DNA from: Bacillus sp. cl95 | Lineage (GTDB): Bacteria > Bacillota > Bacilli > Bacillales > Cytobacillaceae | Reading direction: 5' to 3' | DNA: 64,000 bases | NCBI RefSeq assembly: GCF_900115925.1 | Contig: NZ_FOYF01000004.1 | Location: 272,507-336,506, forward strand | In this document: positions 1 to 8,053 of the stretch, one piece after another | How the letters are laid out: each line of letters starts with the position of its first letter | How positions within the stretch are numbered: the stretch's first letter is position 1 | Made by a program: the position numbers and the translations under genes | Notes under the pieces: model-generated | Seen by the model: only the letters and a program-made list of their open reading frames with translations | What the model was told of the DNA's origin: nothing | Databases searched by the model: none

Positions 1-51
1 TTCTTTTGGCTTTTTTGAACTTCATATTCCAGACTCCAATTTCTTTCGGAT

Positions 52-73
52 TTTAATCAAACGTTTGATCAAA
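52..73. promoter_or_regulatory. Palindromic operator-like site, copy 1
   Basis: The 14-bp core ATCAAACGTTTGAT (56-69) is a perfect palindrome, and its arms continue to 52-73 with one mismatched pair. The same core recurs at 4700-4719. It ends about 135 bp before the DUF2089 start. A central CG inside an A/T-rich palindrome suits LacI/GalR or TetR-type operators; it is a poor match to the CcpA cre consensus. The cognate regulator is not visible in the window. Confidence 0.5.
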
Positions 74-203
74 TCAATAAAATTAACATTGAAATTAATA
101 ATATTAATTTAGGTATTAAGTTTTGAAATATTTTTTAATTAAATTATTTACTTTTTTAATTCCAAGTTATATAATCAAATCAAACGAAGGAAAGGATTTG
201 ATT

Positions 204-569
204 ATGAGCTATCCTGTCATCACAAATTGTCCCGTTTGCAGCCAGACTTTAAAAATCACCAAATTACATTGTAACCATTGCGCTACGACAATTGAAAATG
301 AATTTGAACTCTCTAAGTTTGCATCACTTTCACAAGAACAGCTTCAGTTTGTGGAAACGTTTCTTGTATGCAGAGGAAATATCAAGGAAGTTGAAAAAGA
401 ACTTGGGATTTCCTACCCGACTGTCCGCGGAAAATTGACCGATATTATTACCTCACTCGGTTATGAGCCACAAAAGAAAAATGAAGTAGATGAGAAAAAG
501 GTTGTAACCATGCTTGAAAAGGGAGAAATTACCCCTGAAGAAGCCATTAAACTTTTAAAAGGTGAATAG
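204..569 (+). CDS. DUF2089 family protein (zinc ribbon, HTH, SHOCT-like tail)
   Basis: Predicted cytosolic DNA-binding protein of 121 residues. The N-terminus has two CxxC pairs (CPVC and CNHC), suggesting a zinc ribbon. The middle (about 40-85) looks like a helix-turn-helix, with the text ISYPTVRGKL resembling a recognition helix. The C-terminus (EKGEITPEEAIKLLKG) is a SHOCT-like helical hairpin of the kind found in DUF2089 and YvlB proteins. The ATG at 204 is chosen because GAAGGAAAGG lies just upstream; an earlier ATG at 123 would add an unlikely hydrophobic leader. It begins a three-gene operon, with the next start 12 nt after its stop. The family assignment is from recognition; its DNA target is unknown. 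Confidence 0.8.
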   Translation: MSYPVITNCPVCSQTLKITKLHCNHCATTIENEFELSKFASLSQEQLQFVETFLVCRGNIKEVEKELGISYPTVRGKLTDIITSLGYEPQKKNEVDEKKVVTMLEKGEITPEEAIKLLKGE

Positions 570-581
570 GAGGAGTAAATC

Positions 582-965
582 ATGAAAGAAGAAATTTCAA
601 GAGTCTTAACGCTTGTACAGGACGGAAAAATTGATTCCAAGAAAGCCGCGGAACTTATTGACGTGTTAAAAGAAAAAGAAGAAGCCATTTCACCACAAAA
701 ACCTGCACATTATACAGACAAAACTCTTAAAATCCGCGTAATCTCTAAGGAAAATGATAACGTAAATGTGAACTTGCCAATCAAGCTTGTGAAAGCAGTC
801 TTAAAAACGGGTCACAGCATTGCGGCAAGCATTCCACAATCCGAAAAATACGTAAAAGATATTGATATTAACCTTCTTATTGAAGCAATTGAAAACGAAC
901 TGGATGGTCAAATCGTCGACATCAAATCAGCGAACGGTGATTCCGTTGCCGTCATCATTGAATAG
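582..965 (+). CDS. SHOCT-like domain protein, second gene of the DUF2089 operon
   Basis: A 127-residue protein with AGGAGG 7-8 nt before the ATG. Residues 1-30 (VQDGKIDSKKAAELIDVLK) repeat the SHOCT-like hairpin found at the C-terminus of the preceding DUF2089 protein. Residues 47-127 form a separate alpha/beta domain (LPIKLVKAVLKTG ... GQIVDIKSANGDSV) that recurs as the whole of the next gene product. No membrane segment or catalytic motif is visible. The shared domains suggest that the three proteins form one complex, perhaps with this one bridging the DNA-binding partner and the third protein. That is inference; no function is established. Confidence 0.75.
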   Translation: MKEEISRVLTLVQDGKIDSKKAAELIDVLKEKEEAISPQKPAHYTDKTLKIRVISKENDNVNVNLPIKLVKAVLKTGHSIAASIPQSEKYVKDIDINLLIEAIENELDGQIVDIKSANGDSVAVIIE

Positions 966-974
966 AGGCCACCG

Positions 975-1268
975 ATGATTCACGTCAAAATCAAAACAGA
1001 CCAAAACTTGAAACTGAACATCCCTATCCCCTACGCGATCCTCCAGGCTGGATGTTCCCTTCTATCTTCTGAACTGGTCTTACGCCAACTGACGAAATGG
1101 ACCACTCAATACTCAGATAACAAGTCCACCGCATCTTTCATGCCACTAAACAGTAAACTTAGCAAACAAATGATCAAACAAACGATTCGAGAGTTACGTC
1201 ATCACAAAGGACTTGTCATCGTCGACGTCAAAATGAAAGACGGCACTGAAGTTTTTGTAAGGTTATAA
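975..1268 (+). CDS. Hypothetical protein, third gene of the DUF2089 operon
   Basis: A 97-residue protein starting 9 nt after the previous stop, with an AGAGG-type ribosome binding site. The whole chain resembles the C-terminal domain of the preceding protein: IPIPYAILQAG aligns with LPIKLVKAVLKTG, and GLVIVDVKMKDGTEVFV with GQIVDIKSANGDSVAVI. It therefore looks like a stand-alone paralogue of that domain. The middle is more basic (KQTIRELRHHKG) than in its neighbour. I do not recognise a named family. Translational coupling to the two upstream genes is likely from the spacing. Confidence 0.65.
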   Translation: MIHVKIKTDQNLKLNIPIPYAILQAGCSLLSSELVLRQLTKWTTQYSDNKSTASFMPLNSKLSKQMIKQTIRELRHHKGLVIVDVKMKDGTEVFVRL

Positions 1269-1341
1269 GCTGGAATCTAGTTTTATCCTCCTCCAGAAAA
1301 AATGATATGATTAGATGAATATCATCTCTGGAGGACTTACC

Positions 1342-1737
1342 TTGAAAAAGCATATTAAAGTTGTCGCAGCAATTATCGAAAACGAACACGATGAAATTCT
1401 TTGTGCCTTACGCTCACCACATATGGCAATCCCGAATATGTGGGAGTTCCCAGGTGGAAAAGTCGAAAAAGACGAAGATCTCTATTCTGCTCTAAAAAGA
1501 GAAATCCATGAAGAACTAGGTTGTATAATCGAGACATTCGAAATCTTTAATGACCATACCCATGAATACGATACGTTCATTATTAATTTGATTGCGATTA
1601 AGTGTAAAATCGCCAAAGGAACACCTGAAAAAAGTGAGCATTCAAAACTCATCTGGCTAAAAAGAGAAAATCTTTCCTCCCTGGTTTGGGCTCCAGCAGA
1701 CATCCCTGCAGTTGAACAACTCATAAATGAAAAATAG
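1342..1737 (+). CDS. mutT: MutT-type Nudix hydrolase ((deoxy)nucleoside triphosphate pyrophosphohydrolase)
   Basis: Predicted to hydrolyse nucleoside triphosphates, possibly oxidised dGTP, to monophosphate and pyrophosphate in the cytosol. The Nudix box is complete, from GGKVEKDEDL to REIHEELG, matching Gx5Ex7REUxEExGU. The length, 131 residues, is normal for MutT. The TTG at 1342 is taken as the start because TGGAGG lies 7-8 nt upstream; the in-frame ATG at 1315 precedes that ribosome binding site. The gene converges on the large helicase gene and shares a bidirectional hairpin with it. A sanitation role is the family default; the helicase neighbour suggests it may belong to a stress or defence module, which is inference. 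Confidence 0.8.
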   Translation: MKKHIKVVAAIIENEHDEILCALRSPHMAIPNMWEFPGGKVEKDEDLYSALKREIHEELGCIIETFEIFNDHTHEYDTFIINLIAIKCKIAKGTPEKSEHSKLIWLKRENLSSLVWAPADIPAVEQLINEK

Positions 1738-1758
1738 TCTTCTCCGAGGAGAAGACTA
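1735..1758. terminator. Bidirectional terminator between mutT and the helicase gene
   Basis: An 11-bp perfect stem (TAGTCTTCTCC paired with GGAGAAGACTA) has a minimal loop. The T-rich tract on the minus-strand side (ATTTTTCATTT) and the weaker one on the plus side suit two-way termination between convergent genes. It overlaps both stop codons. Confidence 0.75.
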
Positions 1759-4566
1759 TACTTTTATCGTAAATTCAGTAAATAAGTTTGCCGGAATCTC
1801 ATTATCTAGTTTGATTTTTACTGTGATTGGCTTTTCGCCTTCGTAGTGGACGGTATCACCCTTACCAATATAAATATAAGGCTCGGTCTTCCCGTCTATC
1901 TCACGATACTTTCTCACAAACAAATGTAGATTAATACCCCTTCGATCATTATGAATAATATTTTGACCTCTTTCAGAACCCTGAGAAGTGCTATTCGGCG
2001 ATTGCCACTGAAAATACCGTTCATCCAAGAACTTGTCCTGATAATTGAGGCGCTCATCAATGTCCTCTTCTTTATGTAAATCGATAAATAGGAAATAGTC
2101 GTTGCCATTAGCGAGCAAGCCAGAACCACGGAAAGCACTATGACTTTTACGATAATTAGAGAGCAATGCCGCATCGACCATCTGATATTGCTCATATAAC
2201 TTTAAATGCGGAACCCCGTAATACTCACCCTTAAATTCCTTCTCATAACGAAAGATTCCATACATCATAATGTCCTCTATATACTTATTGTAATCAGGGT
2301 TAGCTAGAAGTCTTGTGAATAATGAAGTTTTCGAGAGTCTCCCATTGGCAAAATCAAATAACTTACGATTACTCTTTTTCTGGCCACTGTCATAATAATC
2401 TTGATTAAGAACCTCTAATGCATGCAAAACGCTATCCTCATCGACTTCTTTAACAATTTTCAAAATCTCATGTTTGGCTGTCTCGAGAGAAATTTCTTCA
2501 TGGTCTAACAAATACTTCATAATCACAAATTCATATACCCTCTTAAGAGGAAGCTTACTCGATAGTTCCTTCATTGCTCCCTCAAAGGCATCATCTTGTA
2601 ACAAAGCTTTTAAGCTATCATCCTTCTCGGCTTTCGCAACAAATTGCAAATACGTCTTTTCTCGTTGAACAAACTTTATTGGATCAGGAGCACCGTCATA
2701 CTTGAGATAATCTCTTAAATAATACGGAGTTCTTCCTTGGTTCAGTTTCTTAAACTCAAAATATTCTTCCCTTAAATACTTCATACTATTGAAATTTTCC
2801 TGATCAATCTGCGAAAGTATTCTTTCTTGAGAGATTCGATCCATTTGTATATGGGTACATCCTGGAATATTGGCAAAACCAGTAGCAACCGCAACCTTCA
2901 AACTTTCTTTGTCATAATAACGGCTCCCGTTTAAAGCCAACGCAATCAAAAACGTTTTATTATGATTGCCGATAAAATCGAGAACAGTTAAGAAACTCTT
3001 ATCTTTGTACTTTCTCAATCCTCTACCTAACTGTTGAATAAAAATGATTGGAGAGTTCGTTGGTCTTAACATCAGTACCGTATTTACAGAGGGGATATCG
3101 ACTCCTTCATTAAAAATATCGACTGTAAAAATAAACTCCAGATCATCAGCATCATCTTCTAATCTCTTAATGTATAATTCTCTCTTATCAGACCCGTCAT
3201 CTCCGAGTAAAACCATGCTCTTATAGCCCCGTTTATTAAATTCAGCAGCCATGTACTGAGCATGTTCGCGCCCAGCACAAAATCCTAGGCACTTTCTTTT
3301 TTCACCATCATGACTATAGAAGTTCATTTTTTCAATGATAAAATCAACTCGTTCATTTACCTTTAACCTCTTGGTAATTTCATCTATGTCTACAATTGAG
3401 ACATCACTTAAGTCAATTCCATCAATATCCGTGATCCCAAAATAATGAAAAGGAATGACCAATTCATCTTCCAAGGCTTCGTGTAGACGTACTTCAAGCG
3501 CAACATTATTGTCAAATAAGTCAAAGACATTGCGACTGTCACTCCGTTCAGGAGTCGCAGTCATCCCTAGAGTAAACTCAGGTTCAAAATAATTAAGTAC
3601 ATCCTGATAAGACGGACTTGTTGCGTGATGCGCCTCATCAATAATCAAGTAATCGAACTCGTCCCGATTAAACTCATCAAAACATTTCGAAATGGTTTGA
3701 ATAGTCGCAAACACATAATCCACGTGCTTTTGTTTATGATTACCTGTTAACAAACCGAAAGTGAGTCCATCATTAGGAAGGAGTTTTTCAAAAGTCTCTT
3801 TTGCCTTTTTCAAAATCTCTTCTCTATGTACAATAAACAGTAGCTTTTTGGGCATCACGTTCTTCACATCAAAAGCCGACATATATGTCTTTCCCGTACC
3901 AGTTGCCGCAATTACCAACGCTTTATTTTCACCAAAGCTCCGCAGTCGCTCAAGGTTTTCCATCGCTCTTCTTTGCATCCGGTTGGGTACGATATACTCA
4001 CGATTCTCGTAGATTAATTGTTGAGTCACTTGTACCTTTTTCATACTCTTTAGAAACTCTTCGTATCTATTAATAAAATCTTGATCAGCAACCACACTGC
4101 TTTCCCACAACTGATCGTACTCTTTTAACACTTCTTTAATAAAAGTCGCATCCTCTTTTGCGATAATCTCAACATTCCACTCAATATTACTCTTAAGAGC
4201 ACTCTGAGTTATATTGGATGACCCAATAATCACCTTATAACTGTCTTGATACTCAAATATATAGGCCTTCGTATGAAAACCAATCTCTTTATCCGTAACA
4301 AAAACCTTCAAGTCAACATTTTGAAACTCTCTTATTTTTTCAAGCGCCTTCGCATCAGTAAAGTTAAGATAAGTAGAAGTAATAATCTTTCCTTTTACCC
4401 CATTTTGCTCGGCTTCTTTTAGTGGATCGAGCAGCAATTGAAGACCACTAAAATTCACAAAAGCTACACTAAAATAAAAACGTACACACTCGTTCATCGA
4501 CTTCACAAGTTCCGTAAGTAAATTTCCTTTATCGGAATTAACTATTAGTTTCTTTTCAAATAACAT
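1756..4566 (-). CDS. PLD-like nuclease / superfamily 2 helicase / DUF3427 protein
   Basis: A 936-residue predicted DNA-processing enzyme. Residues 1-170 form a phospholipase-D-like domain with a single HxK motif (H98, K100) and a downstream GSSN (115-118). The SF2 helicase core follows: Walker A ATGTGKT at 221-227, DEAH at 310-313, TATP near 340, and a motif VI region with QQLGRGLRKY. The C-terminal part, from about 590, fits the DUF3427 architecture. A single-HKD PLD domain normally dimerises to make one active site. This architecture is known from restriction-like and defence-associated helicases, but the substrate here is not established. It is convergent with a Nudix gene. No methylase or specificity subunit lies nearby, so it is not a classical type I or III system. 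Confidence 0.85.
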   Translation of the reverse strand: MLFEKKLIVNSDKGNLLTELVKSMNECVRFYFSVAFVNFSGLQLLLDPLKEAEQNGVKGKIITSTYLNFTDAKALEKIREFQNVDLKVFVTDKEIGFHTKAYIFEYQDSYKVIIGSSNITQSALKSNIEWNVEIIAKEDATFIKEVLKEYDQLWESSVVADQDFINRYEEFLKSMKKVQVTQQLIYENREYIVPNRMQRRAMENLERLRSFGENKALVIAATGTGKTYMSAFDVKNVMPKKLLFIVHREEILKKAKETFEKLLPNDGLTFGLLTGNHKQKHVDYVFATIQTISKCFDEFNRDEFDYLIIDEAHHATSPSYQDVLNYFEPEFTLGMTATPERSDSRNVFDLFDNNVALEVRLHEALEDELVIPFHYFGITDIDGIDLSDVSIVDIDEITKRLKVNERVDFIIEKMNFYSHDGEKRKCLGFCAGREHAQYMAAEFNKRGYKSMVLLGDDGSDKRELYIKRLEDDADDLEFIFTVDIFNEGVDIPSVNTVLMLRPTNSPIIFIQQLGRGLRKYKDKSFLTVLDFIGNHNKTFLIALALNGSRYYDKESLKVAVATGFANIPGCTHIQMDRISQERILSQIDQENFNSMKYLREEYFEFKKLNQGRTPYYLRDYLKYDGAPDPIKFVQREKTYLQFVAKAEKDDSLKALLQDDAFEGAMKELSSKLPLKRVYEFVIMKYLLDHEEISLETAKHEILKIVKEVDEDSVLHALEVLNQDYYDSGQKKSNRKLFDFANGRLSKTSLFTRLLANPDYNKYIEDIMMYGIFRYEKEFKGEYYGVPHLKLYEQYQMVDAALLSNYRKSHSAFRGSGLLANGNDYFLFIDLHKEEDIDERLNYQDKFLDERYFQWQSPNSTSQGSERGQNIIHNDRRGINLHLFVRKYREIDGKTEPYIYIGKGDTVHYEGEKPITVKIKLDNEIPANLFTEFTIKV

Positions 4567-4699
4567 TAGTAAAAATACTCCTACCCAATTACCGTAATAT
4601 GTAAAATTGTACTATAGACGTCTGGGAAGATAAAGATCTAGTGATATTACTTATCCCAAATCTATGCGTTATATGAACAATTCAACTTAAGGTGGAAGT

Positions 4700-4719
4700 T
4701 TAATCAAACGTTTGATTAA
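4700..4719. promoter_or_regulatory. Perfect 20-bp palindrome, copy 2 of the operator-like site
   Basis: TTAATCAAACGTTTGATTAA is a perfect palindrome in the divergent interval between the helicase gene (start 4566, minus) and the GNAT gene (start 4791, plus). It shares its 14-bp core with the site at 52-73. The two sites bracket the DUF2089, mutT and helicase genes, suggesting one regulator acts on both ends of the block. This is an inference from the sequence pattern only. Confidence 0.6.
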
Positions 4720-4790
4720 TAGTTCCGTAATGATTTCAGCTAGAAAATTGGTGGGCTGTCCACTAAAATGAAATTAAGGAGAGTGAAGGT

Positions 4791-5333
4791 ATGAACTTGA
4801 TATATGAAGTGATTCCTGATGATAAAATTGAATATTGCAGAGATCTTTGCAATGAATTAATGGCTTTTCAAAAGTCTAAAGCTCACATAACGCCGGAACT
4901 TTTTGACAATATGAATTTTGATACACGGATGATTCCTTCTGTGAAAAAGGCCATTCACAATTATACGGTCGTAGTGAAAGATGATGAAAAAATCGTGGCC
5001 TATGTTTATTCAAATATCTCTCCAAAAGAAACCTATTCAAATGATTTCGCCACTTTTTTTGATCTTTTATCAGTAAGTAAACAAAATGTAGGTTGTTTAT
5101 CTCAGTTTTATATTAAGGAAGAGTACAGACAATACGGAATTGGCTCTAAACTCTTCAAATTGTCTATGGAATGGTTGAAGCAATTTGATGATGTAGAGGA
5201 CTATTTTATCTTTGTTTCAAACGGCAATCACGAGGCTCTAGAATTCTATCAACGTAAAGGGTTCTCAGTTAGTCATGATATTTTGGACGGGTTTATCACC
5301 GTTCTGAGGTTGGCAGAACCAAATAAAAACTGA
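4791..5333 (+). CDS. GNAT family N-acetyltransferase
   Basis: A 180-residue predicted acetyl-CoA-dependent N-acetyltransferase. The acetyl-CoA-binding motif A is visible around residues 108-122 (FYIKEEYRQYGIGSKLF, with the Q/RxxGxG/A pattern as QYGIGS), and motif B follows with NHEALEFYQRKGF. GGAGAG lies before the ATG. The gene is monocistronic, with its own strong terminator, and a 20-bp palindrome lies 71 bp upstream of its start, so dedicated control by that site's regulator is likely. The substrate cannot be predicted from the sequence. Confidence 0.8.
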   Translation: MNLIYEVIPDDKIEYCRDLCNELMAFQKSKAHITPELFDNMNFDTRMIPSVKKAIHNYTVVVKDDEKIVAYVYSNISPKETYSNDFATFFDLLSVSKQNVGCLSQFYIKEEYRQYGIGSKLFKLSMEWLKQFDDVEDYFIFVSNGNHEALEFYQRKGFSVSHDILDGFITVLRLAEPNKN

Positions 5334-5359
5334 TTCCTTTTTTTGGGGAATCAGTTTTT
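5325..5359 (+). terminator. Intrinsic terminator after the GNAT gene
   Basis: The stem AAAAACTGATTCC pairs with GGAATCAGTTTTT and ends in a T-tract. The A-rich left arm may also stop minus-strand transcription coming from the sigma factor gene. Confidence 0.8.
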
Positions 5360-5389
5360 ATTGTGGAAATTTAATTCCAAATTTATTTC

Positions 5390-5494
5390 AATCTTGCGAA
5401 AAACTCGTGGAATCTTGCGAAAAGTAATCCTAATCTTGCGAAACTGAGCGGGAATCTTTCGAAAACTAACCACATTCTAGCAAAAACCATTACC
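5390..5494. repeat. 21-bp tandem array, five units
   Basis: Units start at 5390, 5411, 5432, 5453 and 5474. The conserved part of each is AATCTTGCGAAAA, followed by eight variable bases; the fifth unit is degenerate (ATTCTAGCAAAAA). It sits just downstream of the ECF sigma gene (minus) and after the GNAT terminator. A frame remains open on the minus strand across the units (a seven-residue FRKI-type repeat), but there is no start codon with a ribosome binding site. Confidence 0.85.
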
Positions 5495-5504
5495 CCCATA
5501 CGCC

Positions 5505-6026
5505 CTAAGCAGTTTCACGCTCCAAATAAGCCTGCTTTAGTTGCTTTCTTGCCCGGTACAAACGAGTTTTGACTGTCGCTGACTTGAGATGGAGCAAGTG
5601 GGCGATTTCATTTTCCTTTAATCCATGTTGGTGCTTGAGGATAAGCACTACTTGCGACTCCTTCGAAAGATTTCTCACCTGCTTGCCAAGGTCTTCCTTA
5701 AGCAAGCGGATTTCTACTTCCTTCTCCGTGTTGATAGCTGTGATACTTTCTCCGATTACTTGCTCCATAATAGTTGGATCGGCAAGCATCCAGTTCTTTC
5801 TTTTTTCAGAGCGGAGAAAGTCCATCGCCGTACGTGCCGTAATAGCTGCTAACCATGCACCTACCTTATTTACATCTTCGATTGTGTCGATTTTCTTGTA
5901 TGCTTTAATGAACGCTTCCTGCACGATATCTTCTGCTAGAAAACGATCTTTCATAAATGAATAGGCAATATAATTCAATCGTTGGGAGTACAACGAGTAT
6001 AATTGATTAAAGTCAATCGCCCCCAT
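5505..6026 (-). CDS. ECF-type RNA polymerase sigma factor
   Basis: A 173-residue sigma-70 family protein of extracytoplasmic-function type, containing only regions 2 and 4. Region 2 is clear (YSLYSQRLNYIAYSF, DIVQEAFIKAYKK), and region 4 has the HTH NEIAHLLHLKSATVKTRLYRARKQL. GAGGAGGTGG precedes the ATG. It starts 53 nt after the permease stop, with no terminator visible between them, so it probably belongs to the ytr-like operon. No anti-sigma gene or membrane partner follows; downstream there are only 21-bp repeats. I see no convincing ECF-type (GAAAC / CGT) promoter directly upstream, which also argues for transcription from the ytr promoter. Confidence 0.85.
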   Translation of the reverse strand: MGAIDFNQLYSLYSQRLNYIAYSFMKDRFLAEDIVQEAFIKAYKKIDTIEDVNKVGAWLAAITARTAMDFLRSEKRKNWMLADPTIMEQVIGESITAINTEKEVEIRLLKEDLGKQVRNLSKESQVVLILKHQHGLKENEIAHLLHLKSATVKTRLYRARKQLKQAYLERETA

Positions 6027-6079
6027 GTCTCCACCTCCTCTTGTATGTTCATTCTTTACGTATTTGAAACTACTAACCT

Positions 6080-8053
6080 CTATTTAAAATGGTTCTTAAT
6101 AAAATCTGGAACATGCTCTTCATCGAAAAATAATACTTCCTTCATATTTCCAACTTTATAGTAAAAGACGGCCGCATAATTTGAATTATAGAAATTCCAT
6201 CCAGCCTTATTTAATGCCTGATCGATTTGTTCTTTATCGGTGATTTTTAAGAAATCTCCATTTGCTTTGATGTCATTGATGACTACATCAGGATCAACAT
6301 AATCCGAATATTTTCTTTCCATGACAACCACATGTGAAATATCATCGCTCATGACCTTGGCACGATCGAGAAGGTCGTGTTCCTTCAGCCAGTTTGTAAA
6401 CTGGACATAGGAAGGTTTGAAATCGAGATGCAAAAATTTATCTTTTCCTAGATGAATCTCAATACTTGACCCCCTATTTTGAAAATAGGCTCCGTCTTCG
6501 TACGATTCAGCCAGTTCATCGGCTCTTAAGGCAGCGATTGCTTCCTGGATATCTTCCGGTTCAGAGATCGTAGCAACCTTATCAACATAGCCGTTTGCTC
6601 GAACCTTAATGGTTTCAATCTTATCTTCATTGATTTCAAAAATTTCTTTTGTCATCATCTTGAATTCTTTAGATCCATATACCGCGCTTAACAACTCAGA
6701 ATAAATGTCCCGGTTTATCGTATATTCACGGATGACCTGATCACCATTCTTAAGTTCATAGAGGAAAAAGGCTGTTTCTAAAGGATGTATATCTTCCTCT
6801 ACTTGATTCATTTTTTTATCAGCGACGATTTGTTTATGCAGCTTTCTGACAGCCTCAATATTCACTTTTTCCTTCAGTGGTTTTGGAATATAGTAGTCTT
6901 CGTAAACCTCATTGCGATAAATATACATATGAGAATTGTCGGCAAGTCGGACACTTTCAATTTCATTTTGAGCGGGAACATAATTTTCATAGATCCCAAG
7001 AAATTGAATGACGGAAATGAGTATGGCAATGAATACCCCATACACCGCCAGTCCCTTTACATTTCCAAATACTCGCCACGTTTTACGAAGAATCATCTCC
7101 GCCACATAGTAACCAATGATCGCTCCAAGTACGTATCCAAACACAATCCATCCAAAGCTACTGTAGGGAACTAAGCTAAAATACATGCCTCCAGCGAGCA
7201 TGGTACAGAAGGTTACCCCATACTTGAAGATGGCACGCATTTTAGGAAATGCAATAGCCTCGGATGCAGCTTCCAATTTCCTTCTTTTATATAAAAATAA
7301 TGCCAAAGCATAAAATAGAATGATGAAGAAGATGTAAGTAATAGCTTCTTGCCAATGAAATGGTCGTTGATTGAGCATGGTTGCAAAGGTGAGCGGTGAC
7401 ATTTTTTCCATCTCTTGATTGAGAAAATAGTCACTCGGAAAACCATATAGCAGAACCTTAAAATTTAGCAATAACAACACCATGATCCCTGCCGGAAATA
7501 ACAGAAAAATGTATGATATTACAGCTTGAACAATGGACATGCCTGTCATCATGGCTACGAATGTACCAGCAAGGAATATTAACAAGTTAAACACAATAGT
7601 GACGCCTGCCCACCTTAAAACATCCCTTACTAGAAAGACATTATCCAATCCAAGAATCGAATGGAGCATCAAAACCACTACAGCATTGATGATGATTGGC
7701 AGGATAAGAAATGCCATTCCACTTATGGCATAATGATGAAAGATCGTGTCTCTACTAATAGGGACACTATGCATTAAGTCTACGGACTGTTTAACTTGCA
7801 GGTATCTGAATAGAAAGACCGCCAAAGCAACTGGTAGAATGACAATCAGGAAGATTTGTATTTCATAATCGTATTGAAAGAGACTGTCTACCTTTCGTAA
7901 ATACAATTCCTCGTTTTCTTCTGCATACATCATCAATAACCTTAGTGGGATAGCAAAGAACAAACCCGCGAAATAAATAAGGGATATCCAGCCGCCGCTT
8001 CTTATTGTTTGTAAAATCAATTCTTTATTCAACAATGATGTTTTCGATGGCAT
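6080..8053 (-). CDS. ABC transporter permease, YtrC/YtrD-like (DUF6449 type)
   Basis: A 657-residue integral membrane subunit. The N-terminal half holds about eight hydrophobic segments, including ALAVFLFRYLQVKQSVDLMHSVP, the ABC-2-type feature in which the transporter acts on its own switch helices. A further pair lies near residues 270-360. The C-terminal ~290 residues are mainly soluble and probably extracytoplasmic, matching the DUF6449 architecture. The start at 8053 is chosen because GGGGGA lies about 8 nt before it; the upstream ATG at 8074 has no such site. It overlaps the ATPase gene by 29 nt. With YtrA and the ATPase it forms a cell-envelope-stress type ABC operon; the substrate is unknown. 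Confidence 0.8.
   Translation of the reverse strand: MPSKTSLLNKELILQTIRSGGWISLIYFAGLFFAIPLRLLMMYAEENEELYLRKVDSLFQYDYEIQIFLIVILPVALAVFLFRYLQVKQSVDLMHSVPISRDTIFHHYAISGMAFLILPIIINAVVVLMLHSILGLDNVFLVRDVLRWAGVTIVFNLLIFLAGTFVAMMTGMSIVQAVISYIFLLFPAGIMVLLLLNFKVLLYGFPSDYFLNQEMEKMSPLTFATMLNQRPFHWQEAITYIFFIILFYALALFLYKRRKLEAASEAIAFPKMRAIFKYGVTFCTMLAGGMYFSLVPYSSFGWIVFGYVLGAIIGYYVAEMILRKTWRVFGNVKGLAVYGVFIAILISVIQFLGIYENYVPAQNEIESVRLADNSHMYIYRNEVYEDYYIPKPLKEKVNIEAVRKLHKQIVADKKMNQVEEDIHPLETAFFLYELKNGDQVIREYTINRDIYSELLSAVYGSKEFKMMTKEIFEINEDKIETIKVRANGYVDKVATISEPEDIQEAIAALRADELAESYEDGAYFQNRGSSIEIHLGKDKFLHLDFKPSYVQFTNWLKEHDLLDRAKVMSDDISHVVVMERKYSDYVDPDVVINDIKANGDFLKITDKEQIDQALNKAGWNFYNSNYAAVFYYKVGNMKEVLFFDEEHVPDFIKNHFK

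Noticed and set aside
52-73. Reading the palindrome as a CcpA cre site
   Set aside because: Several conserved cre positions (outer TG and CA) do not match, although the central ACGT does.
5505-6026. An anti-sigma factor partner for the ECF sigma gene
   Set aside because: Neither the downstream side (21-bp repeats, then an opposite-strand GNAT gene) nor the upstream permease resembles a zinc-binding or RsiV/RsiW-type anti-sigma.
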